Of a stretch of DNA of 31,317 nt, positions 23,482 to 31,317 are shown one piece after another. The DNA comes from JBEEMU01 sp043778315 (GTDB lineage: Bacteria; Bacteroidota; Bacteroidia; Chitinophagales; Saprospiraceae). The position numbers were made by a program, and so were the translations under genes. The notes under the pieces are model-generated. The model made no database searches, was not told where the DNA came from, and worked only from the letters and a program-made list of their open reading frames with translations. The stretch covers positions 1 through 31,317 of the forward strand of contig JAYWGJ010000183.1 of assembly GCA_043778315.1 (NCBI GenBank), read 5' to 3'. Position 1 is the stretch's first letter; each line of letters opens with the position of its first letter.

Positions 23482-26079
23482 TTAACTAAACGTCAAGTCG
23501 CCTTTTGCGTCCGTCGATACCAATATTTTACTACCTGCTATAAACTGGCTGGCTAATATTGCTTTGGAGAGTGGATTGACGAGTTCCTTTTGTATAGCGC
23601 GCTTCATAGGACGTGCGCCAAACTCGGGTTCATAGCCGATGTCGGCGAGTACGGCGAGGGCTTTGTCGTCCACCCAAATATCGATGCCTTGTTGCAGTAG
23701 CAGTTTTTGGACATTTTTTATTTGCAATAATAGGACTTCTTTTATTTCTGTCTGCGAAAACGGCGCGAACATAATCCGCTCGTCGATACGATTGAGGAAC
23801 TCAGGACGCAAGTGGTTTTTGAGTTCCTCGAACACTTCTATGCGCGTCGCGGCTATTATTTCGTTGAATTTCTTTTTGTCCACCACGTCCATATCGCTAA
23901 AATTATCCAAAATAATGCTCGAGCCGATATTCGAGGTCATTATCACAATCGTATTTTTGAAGTTCGCAACCCGCCCTTTATTGTCGGTGAGGCGACCGTC
24001 GTCGAGTACTTGCAAAAGGATATTGAACACGTCGGGGTGGGCTTTTTCTATCTCGTCGAGCAGCACGATACTGTATGGTTTTCGGCGCACCGCTTCGGTC
24101 AGTTGCCCACCTTCTTCGTAGCCTACATAGCCCGGAGGCGCGCCGATTAAGCGCGAAACGTTGTGTTTTTCTTGGTATTCGCTCATATCAATGCGCGTGA
24201 GCGCGGCTTCATCATTAAATAAATAGGAAGCCAAAGCCTTCGCGAGTTCGGTTTTTCCTACGCCCGTCGGACCCAAAAAAAGGAACGACCCGATAGGGCG
24301 ATTTGCGTCTTGCATACCTGCACGGCTACGGCGCACCGCGTCACTTACGGCGGTTATCGCCTCGCGTTGTCCTACTATCCGTTTGCCGATTTCGTCCTCC
24401 ATGCGCAGGAGTTTTTCGCGCTCCGACTGCACCATTTTACTCACGGGAATACCCGTCCATTTCGCCACTATTTCGGCGATGTTTTGAGCGTCGACTTCCT
24501 CGTCGGTGATGCGGTCTTCCATCGGTATTTCGGAGAGTTTGGCTTGGCTTTGCGCCAATAACTCCTCTTCCCGCTTGATTTTTCCGTACCGCAACTCCGC
24601 TACTTTTGCAAAATCACTTTCGCGTTCCGCTTGTTCCGCTTCGGTTTTGTATTGCTCGATGCGCATTTTACAACCCTGAATCGCCTCCACAATCTCCTTT
24701 TCGCTCTGCCATTTTGCCTTTTCGGTGTTCAACGTTTCGGTCAGGTCGGCGATTTGTTTATTGAGCGGCTCGAGTTTTGCCTCGTCATTTTCGCGTTTTA
24801 TCGCTTCGCGCTCAATCTCCAATTGGCGTACTTTTCGGTACAATTCGTCCAATTTTTCGGGGACGCTATTTAGTTCCAAACGCAGTTTTGCGCAAGCCTC
24901 GTCTATCAAATCAATTGCCTTATCGGGCAAAAAACGCTCTGTAATATAGCGGTTTGATAGCTCCGCCGCCGCGATAATCGCCTCGTCGAGTATCCGTACT
25001 TGGTGGTAACTTTCATAGCGTTCGCGCAAGCCGCGCAAAATAGAAACGGTGTCTTCCACCGACGGCTCGCCGATAAGGACGTTCTGAAACCGCCGCTCCA
25101 AGGCTTTATCGGTCTCAAAATATTTTTGGTATTCGTCGAGCGTCGTCGCGCCGATAGTGCGGAGTTCGCCACGCGCCAAAGCGGGTTTTAGGATATTCGC
25201 CGCGTCCATCGCGCCCTGTCCGCCGCCCGCGCCGACGAGCGTATGTATCTCATCGATGAATAAAATAATTTGTCCTTCGCTTTTCGCAACCTCGTTCACC
25301 ACGGCTTTTAGGCGTTCCTCAAACTCGCCTTTATACTTCGCGCCCGCTATCAGCGCAGCCATATCTAAGCTGAAAACGGTTTTGTTGCGCAGGTTGTCGG
25401 GTACGTCTTGGTTCACTATCCGCCAAGCGATGCCCTCCACGACGGCGGTTTTTCCTACTCCCGGGTCGCCTATCAGTATCGGATTATTTTTTTTGCGGCG
25501 CGTCAATATTTGTAAGATGCGGCGTATTTCGTCGTCGCGCCCGATGATTGGGTCGAGCTTACCCGCAATCGCCTGAGCGTTGAGATTGATGGCGTATTTG
25601 CCGAGCGCATTGTACTCATTTTCAGCACCTTGCGAAGTTACGTTACGCCCTTTGCGCAGTTCTTTTATCGCACCCGAAAGCGTTTTGTCGGTTGCGCCAA
25701 GCTCCTTAAATAGCTTTGAAGTCGCGTCGTTACCGCTCACGATTGCTAGTAAAAGGACTTCGGTCGCTATAAATTCGTCGCCCAAAGTCTTCGCTAAACG
25801 CTGCGCTGCCTGCACCGCTTTATTCGCATCGGTGTTCAAAAACTGTTGGTCGGGGTTCGGCGAACGCGAGTAAGAATTGATTTGCGCGTCGAGGCGTTCC
25901 TCGAGTTGCTTCGTATCTACGTTCACTTTTTTTAGCAAAAAAGTAATCGTATCTTCGGTCGTCAGCAGGGCTTTGGCGATGTGCGCGGTATCTACGAGTT
26001 GCTGCTCGTTGCCTGCCGCTATTTGCTGCGCTTTCGCTAAGGCTTCGGCGGCTTTTGTGGTGAAATTATCGAAAGTCAT
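23482..26079 (-). CDS. clpB: Chaperone ClpB
   Basis: An 865-residue AAA+ disaggregase that works with DnaK to rescue aggregated proteins. The start at 26079 (MTFDNFTTKAAEALAKAQ) matches the family N-terminus. The frame extends to 26160, but those 27 extra residues are atypical. Order: Clp-N repeat domain (1-145), first AAA with Walker A GDPGVGKT (204-211) and the pore stretch AGAKYKGEFEERL, the coiled M-domain (about 395-525) that separates ClpB from ClpA/ClpC, and a second AAA with GPTGVGKT (603-610) and GYVGYEEGG. No heat-shock promoter is recognisable in the upstream gap, although a 32-base element shared with 30479-30510 lies about 115 bases before the start. Confidence 0.98.
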   Translation of the reverse strand: MTFDNFTTKAAEALAKAQQIAAGNEQQLVDTAHIAKALLTTEDTITFLLKKVNVDTKQLEERLDAQINSYSRSPNPDQQFLNTDANKAVQAAQRLAKTLGDEFIATEVLLLAIVSGNDATSKLFKELGATDKTLSGAIKELRKGRNVTSQGAENEYNALGKYAINLNAQAIAGKLDPIIGRDDEIRRILQILTRRKKNNPILIGDPGVGKTAVVEGIAWRIVNQDVPDNLRNKTVFSLDMAALIAGAKYKGEFEERLKAVVNEVAKSEGQIILFIDEIHTLVGAGGGQGAMDAANILKPALARGELRTIGATTLDEYQKYFETDKALERRFQNVLIGEPSVEDTVSILRGLRERYESYHQVRILDEAIIAAAELSNRYITERFLPDKAIDLIDEACAKLRLELNSVPEKLDELYRKVRQLEIEREAIKRENDEAKLEPLNKQIADLTETLNTEKAKWQSEKEIVEAIQGCKMRIEQYKTEAEQAERESDFAKVAELRYGKIKREEELLAQSQAKLSEIPMEDRITDEEVDAQNIAEIVAKWTGIPVSKMVQSEREKLLRMEDEIGKRIVGQREAITAVSDAVRRSRAGMQDANRPIGSFLFLGPTGVGKTELAKALASYLFNDEAALTRIDMSEYQEKHNVSRLIGAPPGYVGYEEGGQLTEAVRRKPYSIVLLDEIEKAHPDVFNILLQVLDDGRLTDNKGRVANFKNTIVIMTSNIGSSIILDNFSDMDVVDKKKFNEIIAATRIEVFEELKNHLRPEFLNRIDERIMFAPFSQTEIKEVLLLQIKNVQKLLLQQGIDIWVDDKALAVLADIGYEPEFGARPMKRAIQKELVNPLSKAILASQFIAGSKILVSTDAKGDLTFS

Positions 26080-26191
26080 AATCGTATGGATTATTTTATA
26101 ATATGATTTTTGTGGTAATATTTTCATTATTGTTATAACAAAAAGACAACCAAAGTTCAATTTAAGCCGTTTTGTCGTAAAATACGTTTTC

Positions 26192-26223
26192 TGTATGTCA
26201 TTTTGTCAATATTTTTGGTGTAA
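26192..26223 (+). repeat. Shared 32-base upstream element, copy 1
   Basis: GTATGTCATTTTGTC, a short T-rich stretch and GGTGTAA are shared with 30479-30510, with about three differences and one T indel. It is upstream of clpB on the minus strand and of the GH16 leader on the plus strand. In both places a TTTG promoter box lies 35-55 bases to its right. Confidence 0.65.
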
Positions 26224-26276
26224 ACTAAGTCGCAGTTTTGTATCATAATATAATTTTTAAAAAAAATAAATTTTAA

Positions 26277-26308
26277 TTTGTCGATATCAAAATATTTGAT
26301 TACGTTTG
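26277..26308 (+). promoter_or_regulatory. Consensus promoter before the GH16 gene
   Basis: TTTG (26277-26280), a 20-base spacer, then TACGTTTG (26301-26308). This is the best match to the Bacteroidota sigma-70 consensus in the window. Transcription would begin near 26313, 235 bases before the GH16 start. Confidence 0.75.
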
Positions 26309-26312
26309 CCAT

Positions 26313-26514
26313 GAAATTTTTAAGAAACGTTGCGCAACGTATCCTATCCTTTTCTTCCGATTGAAAATTCGCCAATAATTTTAGGGAAGTTAGAGATAGA
26401 GGTTAGGGGACGCGCTCGAGTAATATCGGGCGTGTTCTTGTCCTCCTATTGTTACTTCCAAGGCGTTTGGCGATGCCTCAATCGGACAATAATGGCAAGT
26501 TCATGCCTTTTTTT
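26313..26514 (+). ncRNA. Possible structured leader or small RNA
   Basis: This stretch follows the consensus promoter directly. It has a perfect palindrome ACGTTGCGCAACGT (26327-26340), a stem GCTCGA/TCGGGC (26414-26431), a stem TATTGT/ACAATA (26447-26452 with 26486-26491) enclosing AGGC/GCCT, and a four-pair GGCA/TGCC hairpin (26494-26507) followed by seven T, a possible weak terminator. It resembles no known RNA class I can name. The structure is by eye and each stem is short, so it could equally be a plain untranslated leader of the GH16 gene. Confidence 0.28.
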
Positions 26515-26547
26515 ATTCGATAATTTTAACCAAACGTTCTTAAATTT

Positions 26548-28356
26548 ATGAAAATTTCAATTCAAAAAATAGCCTTAATAATGGGCTTATTCGCAAATGT
26601 TTTTGTTGCTGATGCACAGAGTCCCACAGCATGGAATTGCAATATTACATCAGCTTTTGGCGGCAACCCATGGCCTAGTACAACTAATACATTGTGGGAA
26701 GGCGGCGATATTTGCCCAGCAGATACTTGGAAGCTGGTGTTTTATGACGAGTTTCAAGGTAGCAGTTTGAATACTAACAAATGGGCAACTTTTTTTCCTT
26801 ACGGGGCTAATGGTAGCGACCAATGTTCATTTTGCAGAACCCACAGTAACGACGGGCAACAAATATACAAGGATAATAATGTTACTGTAAGTAATGGAAC
26901 TGCTAAAATAATTGCCAAGCAAGAAAATTCCTCTTGGTATGGTGTAAACAAAAACTATTCATCAGGAGTAATTCACTCTAAAAGTAATTGTACTTTTAAC
27001 AAAGGAAAATTTGAAGCTCGATGTAAAATACCCAAAGGCATTGGATATTGGCCTGCTTTTTGGCTTTTCGGTTTCAGCACTGAGGTTGATATATTCGAGT
27101 TTGGCGGTCATGCAACAAAATATCCTCATGTAGCAGTTCATAAATGGTTACCCAACGATGTAAATTACGAATTCGGTGAATATACAAGTGAGCAAGTAGA
27201 TTTATCGTTAGACTTCCATGTCTATACAGTAGAATGGGACGATTTTATTGTCACCTATAAAATAGATAATGCAATAGTAAAAAAGATAGGTCGTTTTTTG
27301 AATTCCACAAGCGGGATTTGGGCAACTACTTGTGGTGATAGACCTGCAACAGTTTATACAAGAAATCCAGCCTATCCAAATAGTAATGACTTTGTTAATA
27401 TTATATTTAATTTAGCTATCGGAAACGGCAATGACCAGTGTTCATTTGTTCGTTCTCCTGATGCAAGTACTTTGTTTCCACAACAAATGGAAATAGACTA
27501 TATTCGTGTTTGGCAGCGAACACCACAAGCTGGTCTTACCGATTTGTGTGCAGTAAGAACTATTCAAGGCAATAACGATATTTGCAACGGTGCAGCCACA
27601 AACTATACGATTGGTAGTTTGCCAAATGATACTTATAGTTGGACAACAAGCCCTAACCTTAGTATAGTTGGTTCGACTTCAAATAGTACGGTACAAGTGC
27701 AGCCTATTAATAGCACAGTACAGGGAAATGCGTGGGTAAAATGTAACATTGGCTCGGGAAATGGCGTATGCCCTAATTTATCTACTACAAAGAATATTTG
27801 GTTAGGCGTGCCTATTGCACCTACATTTACTACATCGCAAGCACTCTGTCAAGAACCTATTGTGCATATTGCAGAAACTGCCAACAGTATAAATAGTACT
27901 TACGTTTGGACGGCTCAGGTGGACACTCGCCCTGCCTATTCTGTTACAGCAGGTAAGGATATAGATATTGATGGTACTACTTATGCCAATCATACCTTCC
28001 GTTATAGTCTTATTGTAAGCAATACCTGCGGAAGTGCTGCCTCGCCCACCAAAATTACCTCGAGTCAAAAATGTAAAACTGGAACTAATATTATGTGGCG
28101 CGTAGTGCCAACTCCAAACCCTAATACAGGACATTTTAGCATTAACTTCGAGAATAGTATTGATGAAGGCTATGAACGACCCACTAAATTTGAGCTTATC
28201 ATTTGCAATTTAGACAATAAAGAGGTGCTACGCTCTAACGCAAATGCAGGTGAGCGTATCGATATTGGTGGTATCAGTGACGGTGTTTACATTGCTACTG
28301 TTGTGCTGCCAACGGGTGAGCGGCAAAGCCTAAAAATTGTAAAAATAAATCCATAA
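26548..28356 (+). CDS. Secreted GH16 glucanase with T9SS signal
   Basis: A 602-residue secreted hydrolase for beta-1,3 or mixed-linkage glucans (laminarin-type substrate likely; galactans possible). The signal peptide ends near VADAQ (24). The GH16 domain covers about 60-330, with WKLVFYDEF at its start and the catalytic motif E179-V-D-I-F-E184: Glu179 nucleophile and Glu184 acid/base, with Asp181 between. About 335-510 is a Cys-containing Ig/PKD-like region, and the last 75 residues (PNPNTGHFSINF to LKIVKINP) are a type A T9SS sorting domain. Codons such as GCG and CGC, frequent in the neighbours, are scarce here. It has a strong promoter about 240 bases upstream and no sugar-uptake genes beside it. 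Confidence 0.93.
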   Translation: MKISIQKIALIMGLFANVFVADAQSPTAWNCNITSAFGGNPWPSTTNTLWEGGDICPADTWKLVFYDEFQGSSLNTNKWATFFPYGANGSDQCSFCRTHSNDGQQIYKDNNVTVSNGTAKIIAKQENSSWYGVNKNYSSGVIHSKSNCTFNKGKFEARCKIPKGIGYWPAFWLFGFSTEVDIFEFGGHATKYPHVAVHKWLPNDVNYEFGEYTSEQVDLSLDFHVYTVEWDDFIVTYKIDNAIVKKIGRFLNSTSGIWATTCGDRPATVYTRNPAYPNSNDFVNIIFNLAIGNGNDQCSFVRSPDASTLFPQQMEIDYIRVWQRTPQAGLTDLCAVRTIQGNNDICNGAATNYTIGSLPNDTYSWTTSPNLSIVGSTSNSTVQVQPINSTVQGNAWVKCNIGSGNGVCPNLSTTKNIWLGVPIAPTFTTSQALCQEPIVHIAETANSINSTYVWTAQVDTRPAYSVTAGKDIDIDGTTYANHTFRYSLIVSNTCGSAASPTKITSSQKCKTGTNIMWRVVPTPNPNTGHFSINFENSIDEGYERPTKFELIICNLDNKEVLRSNANAGERIDIGGISDGVYIATVVLPTGERQSLKIVKINP

Positions 28357-28373
28357 AACTACCATCATCAAAA

Positions 28374-28426
28374 GTGTACGAAATTTATTGTTACTATATT
28401 TTTTATTGGCAATAAGTTTCGTACAC
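28374..28426. promoter_or_regulatory. Long inverted repeat after the GH16 gene
   Basis: A 17-base arm starting GTGTACGAAA (28374-28390) pairs with CAATAAGTTTCGTACAC (28410-28426) with one wobble position, around a 19-base T-rich loop. No T-run follows on the right. It may stabilise the GH16 mRNA end or act as a weak terminator before the barrel genes. Confidence 0.7.
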
Positions 28427-28446
28427 CTATAATTTTATTCCTAAAT

Positions 28447-29070
28447 ATGAAAATATTTTTAATCTACACCTTAATATGCTGCGCCTACGCCGCTACCGCG
28501 CAGACGGATAGCCTCAGTTACAAACAAAAGCAAGACCTAAGTGTACAGGCGGAGTTGGCGTTTGCGCAAAGTTTTGGGTCGGCGCAAGCTGCCGCAATCG
28601 GCGCGTTTTACAAACCACCTAACGCCATATTTGGCATTGGCGCAACCGTCGGCTATATGCACACGCAGAGTAGTGATGTCAATACGCCGCAAAACCAAGA
28701 CTATTACGCAGGTACTAACTACCTGAATAGCAGCGTTTTAATGTCCGTATTTCCTGATACGAAACGTGGGCGTTGGTTCGCCTCGGGCGGCGTGGCGTAC
28801 AATTTGTTTTTGGATAAACAAGCTACTGATTTGGAGCGCAATGCGGTTGTATTTAAACCTTTTTATTGGTCTGCCGTATTTTGTGCGGGGCATCGCTTTC
28901 CGCTTACCGAAAAATTGAGCTTAACCACAAGTGTTAATTATAGTAGAGCAATCACGCCGTCACATATTGCAAAGTCTCTATACAGTTCCTACAATAGTAG
29001 TAACCGTGCAGACGATTTTGTCAATACATTAGGTATTAGCGTAGGCGTAAAATATCATTTCACTCACTAA
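28447..29070 (+). CDS. Small outer-membrane barrel protein 1
   Basis: A 207-residue exported protein with a signal peptide cleaved after ATAQ (19). The mature part has about eight amphipathic strands with glycine and aromatic residues (AAIGAFYKPP, FGIGATVGYMH, WFASGGVAYNLF) and ends in ISVGVKYHF, typical of an outer-membrane barrel. I do not recognise a specific family. It is the first of three such genes spaced 16 and 37 bases apart, so they are probably one transcript. A cargo or ligand cannot be assigned. Confidence 0.72.
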   Translation: MKIFLIYTLICCAYAATAQTDSLSYKQKQDLSVQAELAFAQSFGSAQAAAIGAFYKPPNAIFGIGATVGYMHTQSSDVNTPQNQDYYAGTNYLNSSVLMSVFPDTKRGRWFASGGVAYNLFLDKQATDLERNAVVFKPFYWSAVFCAGHRFPLTEKLSLTTSVNYSRAITPSHIAKSLYSSYNSSNRADDFVNTLGISVGVKYHFTH

Positions 29071-29086
29071 ATAAACAGATAATAAT

Positions 29087-29728
29087 ATGCAAAAAAACTT
29101 ATTTATATGCGCTGTTTTGCTGCTTTTACAACAAAAAGTATGCGCTCAGGCACAGCGAGAGGTATGGATTGGCGGCGGTGCGCACTTGATAATGGCAGGT
29201 TTGGACAATAAAACCTACGATACGAATGAAATTAGCGGCAGCTACACGCCGCGTATAGGTGCGGGTATAGATGGTTTTATACATTGGCGACGTGCAGGAC
29301 GGGTTGGTTTCGGTCTTGATTTTTTTTATTTGCAAAAAGGAGGTCGTATTCCTAACGTTGTGAATATCCAAACAGAATATATAAGTATTGCACCGCAAGC
29401 CAATTATTATTTTGAAAAACCTGCCATTTTGATTTACCTGAGTCCTTATTTTAGCGTCGCAACTACGGCGCGGTATCAGTTATCGGAAGCCTATCAGCCT
29501 CAATACCCTGGGCATTCTGGTCGGAATAATCCTATCAGTCCATTGGATATAGGTATTAGTGGCGGTATCAATAAGACTATTTTTAAGCGCGGCAGTTATG
29601 CAATCGCTGCCACTTTGCAAGGCGGATATGGAGGTTTTGACCTGTTTACACGGCTGCCCGAGTTCGGCTACACGCGCAATTGGCATACTTCGCTGGGCAT
29701 AAATGTTCAGTTTGAAGGCTCGAAATAA
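29087..29728 (+). CDS. Small outer-membrane barrel protein 2
   Basis: A 213-residue exported protein with a signal peptide ending near KVCAQ (21). The strands EVWIGGGAHLIMAG, GFGLDFFYLQKGG, ISIAPQANYYFEKP and LIYLSPYFSVATTARY have the glycine-aromatic pattern of porin-family Bacteroidota barrels of the outer-membrane-protein-beta-barrel (OMP_b-brl) type. It shares design, but not obvious sequence identity, with its neighbours. It starts 16 bases after the previous stop codon. Confidence 0.72.
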   Translation: MQKNLFICAVLLLLQQKVCAQAQREVWIGGGAHLIMAGLDNKTYDTNEISGSYTPRIGAGIDGFIHWRRAGRVGFGLDFFYLQKGGRIPNVVNIQTEYISIAPQANYYFEKPAILIYLSPYFSVATTARYQLSEAYQPQYPGHSGRNNPISPLDIGISGGINKTIFKRGSYAIAATLQGGYGGFDLFTRLPEFGYTRNWHTSLGINVQFEGSK

Positions 29729-29765
29729 GTAGAGGAAAGATTACTTTTTTAATTAACACAAAATC

Positions 29766-30446
29766 ATGAATAAAAAAATCATAATCATAGCATTGTTATT
29801 ACAAACGTTCTCGCTTTACGCGCAAACGAAAACAGCACGCGGCACTATACCTGCGTATGTGGATTTCGAGGATATTAAAATAGGTGTGGGTATCAAACCG
29901 ATAGTATCGCGCATCGATTTCATTACGTCTAACCATTTTCGCCGCTTAGGCTCTAACATAGACGCGTCGGTGGCATACAAGCCGAAGAAAAGCCATGTCG
30001 GCGGTATTGCTAATATCGGACTAACCACACGCGGTTTTTATTTTAAATATCCAATCGGAACACAGCAATATTTTATTGATTATCAATACTTTACAACCAA
30101 TGCTGCGGTGCAATATTTTCCTTTTCGAGATGGCAAATTAGCTATCAATGCAGGTGTGCAATACGGGCGATTGCTGGGCGTAGGTAGTGATATTGAGTTT
30201 TTCAGTAACGTTAGTTTTTATGAAAAACACTATTGGAGTATGGTAGCCGATGTGGAATTTAGGTTGCTGAAACACAAAAATACAGATATTGCGCTCGTGG
30301 CACATTACAATCATGGTCTCACGCCTATCTATAAATTTTCGGTGACGAACGAAAGAGGCGATGAGTCGGACGGCTCGGCGAGTTTCAAAGATATTGGTTT
30401 GGGCATAGTAGCGCACTACCATTTTTTGCCTACTGAAATGAAATAA
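29766..30446 (+). CDS. Small outer-membrane barrel protein 3
   Basis: A 226-residue exported protein with a signal peptide ending near SLYAQ (20). Strands include IGVGIKPIVSRI, HVGGIANIGLTTRGFYF, LAINAGVQYGRLLG and MVADVEFRLL, with a final IGLGIVAHYHF. A barrel is likely. No conserved motif gives a function. It is last of the three-gene set. The kinase-like gene downstream has its own promoter-like sequence. Confidence 0.7.
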   Translation: MNKKIIIIALLLQTFSLYAQTKTARGTIPAYVDFEDIKIGVGIKPIVSRIDFITSNHFRRLGSNIDASVAYKPKKSHVGGIANIGLTTRGFYFKYPIGTQQYFIDYQYFTTNAAVQYFPFRDGKLAINAGVQYGRLLGVGSDIEFFSNVSFYEKHYWSMVADVEFRLLKHKNTDIALVAHYNHGLTPIYKFSVTNERGDESDGSASFKDIGLGIVAHYHFLPTEMK

Positions 30447-30478
30447 TCTACGTCATAGAATATATTGACCTATTTTTT

Positions 30479-30510
30479 GTATGCCATTTTGTCGGTATTT
30501 TTTGGTGTAA
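30479..30510 (+). repeat. Shared 32-base upstream element, copy 2
   Basis: Nearly identical to 26192-26223: GTATGCCATTTTGTC then GGTGTAA. It lies after the third barrel gene and about 35 bases before the candidate promoter of the kinase-like gene. Confidence 0.65.
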
Positions 30511-30544
30511 TAATATTATACCATTTTTTGTTTTCTAATATAAA

Positions 30545-30576
30545 TTTGGTTATCCCGATTTTTTTTGCCAATTTTG
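30545..30576 (+). promoter_or_regulatory. Promoter of the cytidylate-kinase-like gene
   Basis: TTTG (30545-30548), a 20-base spacer, then CAATTTTG (30569-30576), which is one change from TAnnTTTG. The leader would be about 50 bases to the ATG at 30633. Confidence 0.45.
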
Positions 30577-30632
30577 CGCCTTATTTCATAAGGCAATCAA
30601 TAAAAACGGGCATTAAACCACCAATTTATACT

Positions 30633-31223
30633 ATGAATAATTTTAATATTTCTATCACGGGCGACCTCGGGAGCGGCAAAAGTTCGGTTGCAAAAGTACT
30701 GTGTAAGCTCTTAGATTACCAATATTTTTCGACGGGTTCGGTGCAGCGCGAAATGGCGAAAGATAAAGGCATGGACACGCTCGAGCTAAATTATTACTCC
30801 GAAAAAGATACTAAAATAGATGATTATATAGATGATTATTTGCGCAGAATAAACACGGGCGATGTGTCGTATATTTTGGACTCTCGGTTGGCTTGGTTTT
30901 TTGTCACAAAATCGTTCAAAATCTATTTAACGGTGCAACCCGAAATAGCAGCAAAAAGAGTGCTTTCGGACGCGGAGCGGAGCAGCGAGCCGTTTGCTGC
31001 CGACATCAAAACGAAGTCTGATGCTTTGCTCGAGCGGCGCAGCGTAGAGAACCGCCGCTTTCAGCGTATTTATGGTGTGGATTGCGCCGACCTCAATAAT
31101 TACGATTTGATTGTGGATACCTCCGAGCGTTCCATACAAGAAACCGTTGATTTGATAATAGACAATTTTGAGCAATGGAAAAACAAGTTGCCATTTGCGA
31201 AAGTTTGGGCGGAAGCCAGATAA
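30633..31223 (+). CDS. Cytidylate-kinase-like P-loop protein
   Basis: A 196-residue nucleotide-binding protein. The start at 30633 (MNNFNISITGDLGSGKS) puts the Walker A loop GDLGSGKS at residues 10-17. A longer frame from 30465 adds a hydrophobic stretch across the promoter and is rejected. STGSVQREMAKDKGMD and the ILDSRLAWFF segment match the cytidylate-kinase-like family (Cytidylate_kin2) found in archaea and many bacteria. The late DLIVDTSERSIQE motif resembles the usual end of such kinases. Substrate (CMP/dCMP or other) is not certain. Confidence 0.82.
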   Translation: MNNFNISITGDLGSGKSSVAKVLCKLLDYQYFSTGSVQREMAKDKGMDTLELNYYSEKDTKIDDYIDDYLRRINTGDVSYILDSRLAWFFVTKSFKIYLTVQPEIAAKRVLSDAERSSEPFAADIKTKSDALLERRSVENRRFQRIYGVDCADLNNYDLIVDTSERSIQETVDLIIDNFEQWKNKLPFAKVWAEAR

Positions 31224-31258
31224 TGCGTTTGTTTTTTCTTTTCTAAAAATCAAAATTT

Positions 31259-31317
31259 ATGTATCCTTATTTGCTTCCCTATTTCCTTATTGCGCTACAA
31301 TCGGTTGGTGTTTACGG
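31259..31317 (+). CDS. Start of a gene cut by the right edge
   Basis: An ATG at 31259 opens a frame of 19 full codons starting MYPYLLPYFLIALQSVGVY that continues to the window edge. The hydrophobic run could be a membrane segment or signal anchor. Too short to identify. It follows the kinase-like gene by 35 bases. Confidence 0.35.
   Translation, partial: MYPYLLPYFLIALQSVGVY

Noticed and set aside
26157..26375. Minus-strand 72-codon frame upstream of clpB
   Set aside because: It overlaps the shared element and the consensus plus-strand promoter, has no recognisable domain, and reads like AT-rich chance coding.
30465..30632. N-terminal extension of the kinase-like gene
   Set aside because: It covers the shared 32-base element and the candidate promoter, and the P-loop would be displaced 56 residues from the N-terminus.

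Overview
The window looks like a chromosomal segment of a free-living Bacteroidota bacterium, plausibly a Saprospira-like or chitinophagal lineage. The evidence is the TAnnTTTG promoter hexamers with TTTG about 20 bases upstream, weak Shine-Dalgarno sequences, type IX secretion (T9SS) C-terminal signals, several Bacteroidota-typical domains of unknown function (DUF1573, DUF4296, DUF6438, a DUF7948-like N-terminal domain), and a carotenoid gene set of the saproxanthin type. Lineage is inferred; no rRNA or marker gene is present. I see no tRNA, rRNA, CRISPR array, transposase or phage gene.

Layout. 1-2769 (minus): a divergent copper-amine-oxidase-like lipoprotein that runs off the left edge, and a secreted DUF7948-like domain protein. 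3067-4559 (plus): DUF1573 protein, AhpE/BCP-type peroxiredoxin, DUF6438 lipoprotein, closed by a strong bidirectional terminator. 4620-9990 (minus): lipoyl synthase LipA, an outer-membrane barrel candidate, a repeat-rich spacer, a class V aminotransferase/cysteine desulfurase homologue, and a 493-residue helical protein of unknown function. 9991-10893 is non-coding and holds a 249-base promoter-bearing direct repeat. 10894-17009 (plus): small T9SS-type secreted protein, lysine-ketoglutarate-reductase-like dehydrogenase overlapping a DUF4296 lipoprotein, long-chain acyl-CoA ligase, ammonium transporter.

17011-23270 is the carotenoid region. crtY (plus) follows the ammonium transporter by one base. 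Facing it is a minus-strand set crtI-crtB-crtD-cruF-crtZ. Together these would make phytoene, desaturate it to lycopene, cyclise one end, hydroxylate the ring, and hydrate and further desaturate the open end. That is the logic of saproxanthin. crtE, crtW and cruG are not in the window, so geranylgeranyl diphosphate synthesis must be encoded elsewhere and ketolation or 2'-hydroxylation is not supported here.

23482-26079 (minus) is clpB. 26080-26547 is a regulatory spacer with an excellent plus-strand promoter and a possible structured RNA. 26548-31223 (plus): secreted GH16 glucanase with a T9SS signal, three consecutive small outer-membrane barrel candidates, and a P-loop cytidylate-kinase-like protein. 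A further gene may begin at 31259.

The points most worth a second look are the amine oxidase homologue that keeps the cofactor-tyrosine motif but appears to lack all three copper histidines, the 249-base duplicated promoter region, the repeat cluster at 6550-6871, and the possible leader RNA before the GH16 gene.
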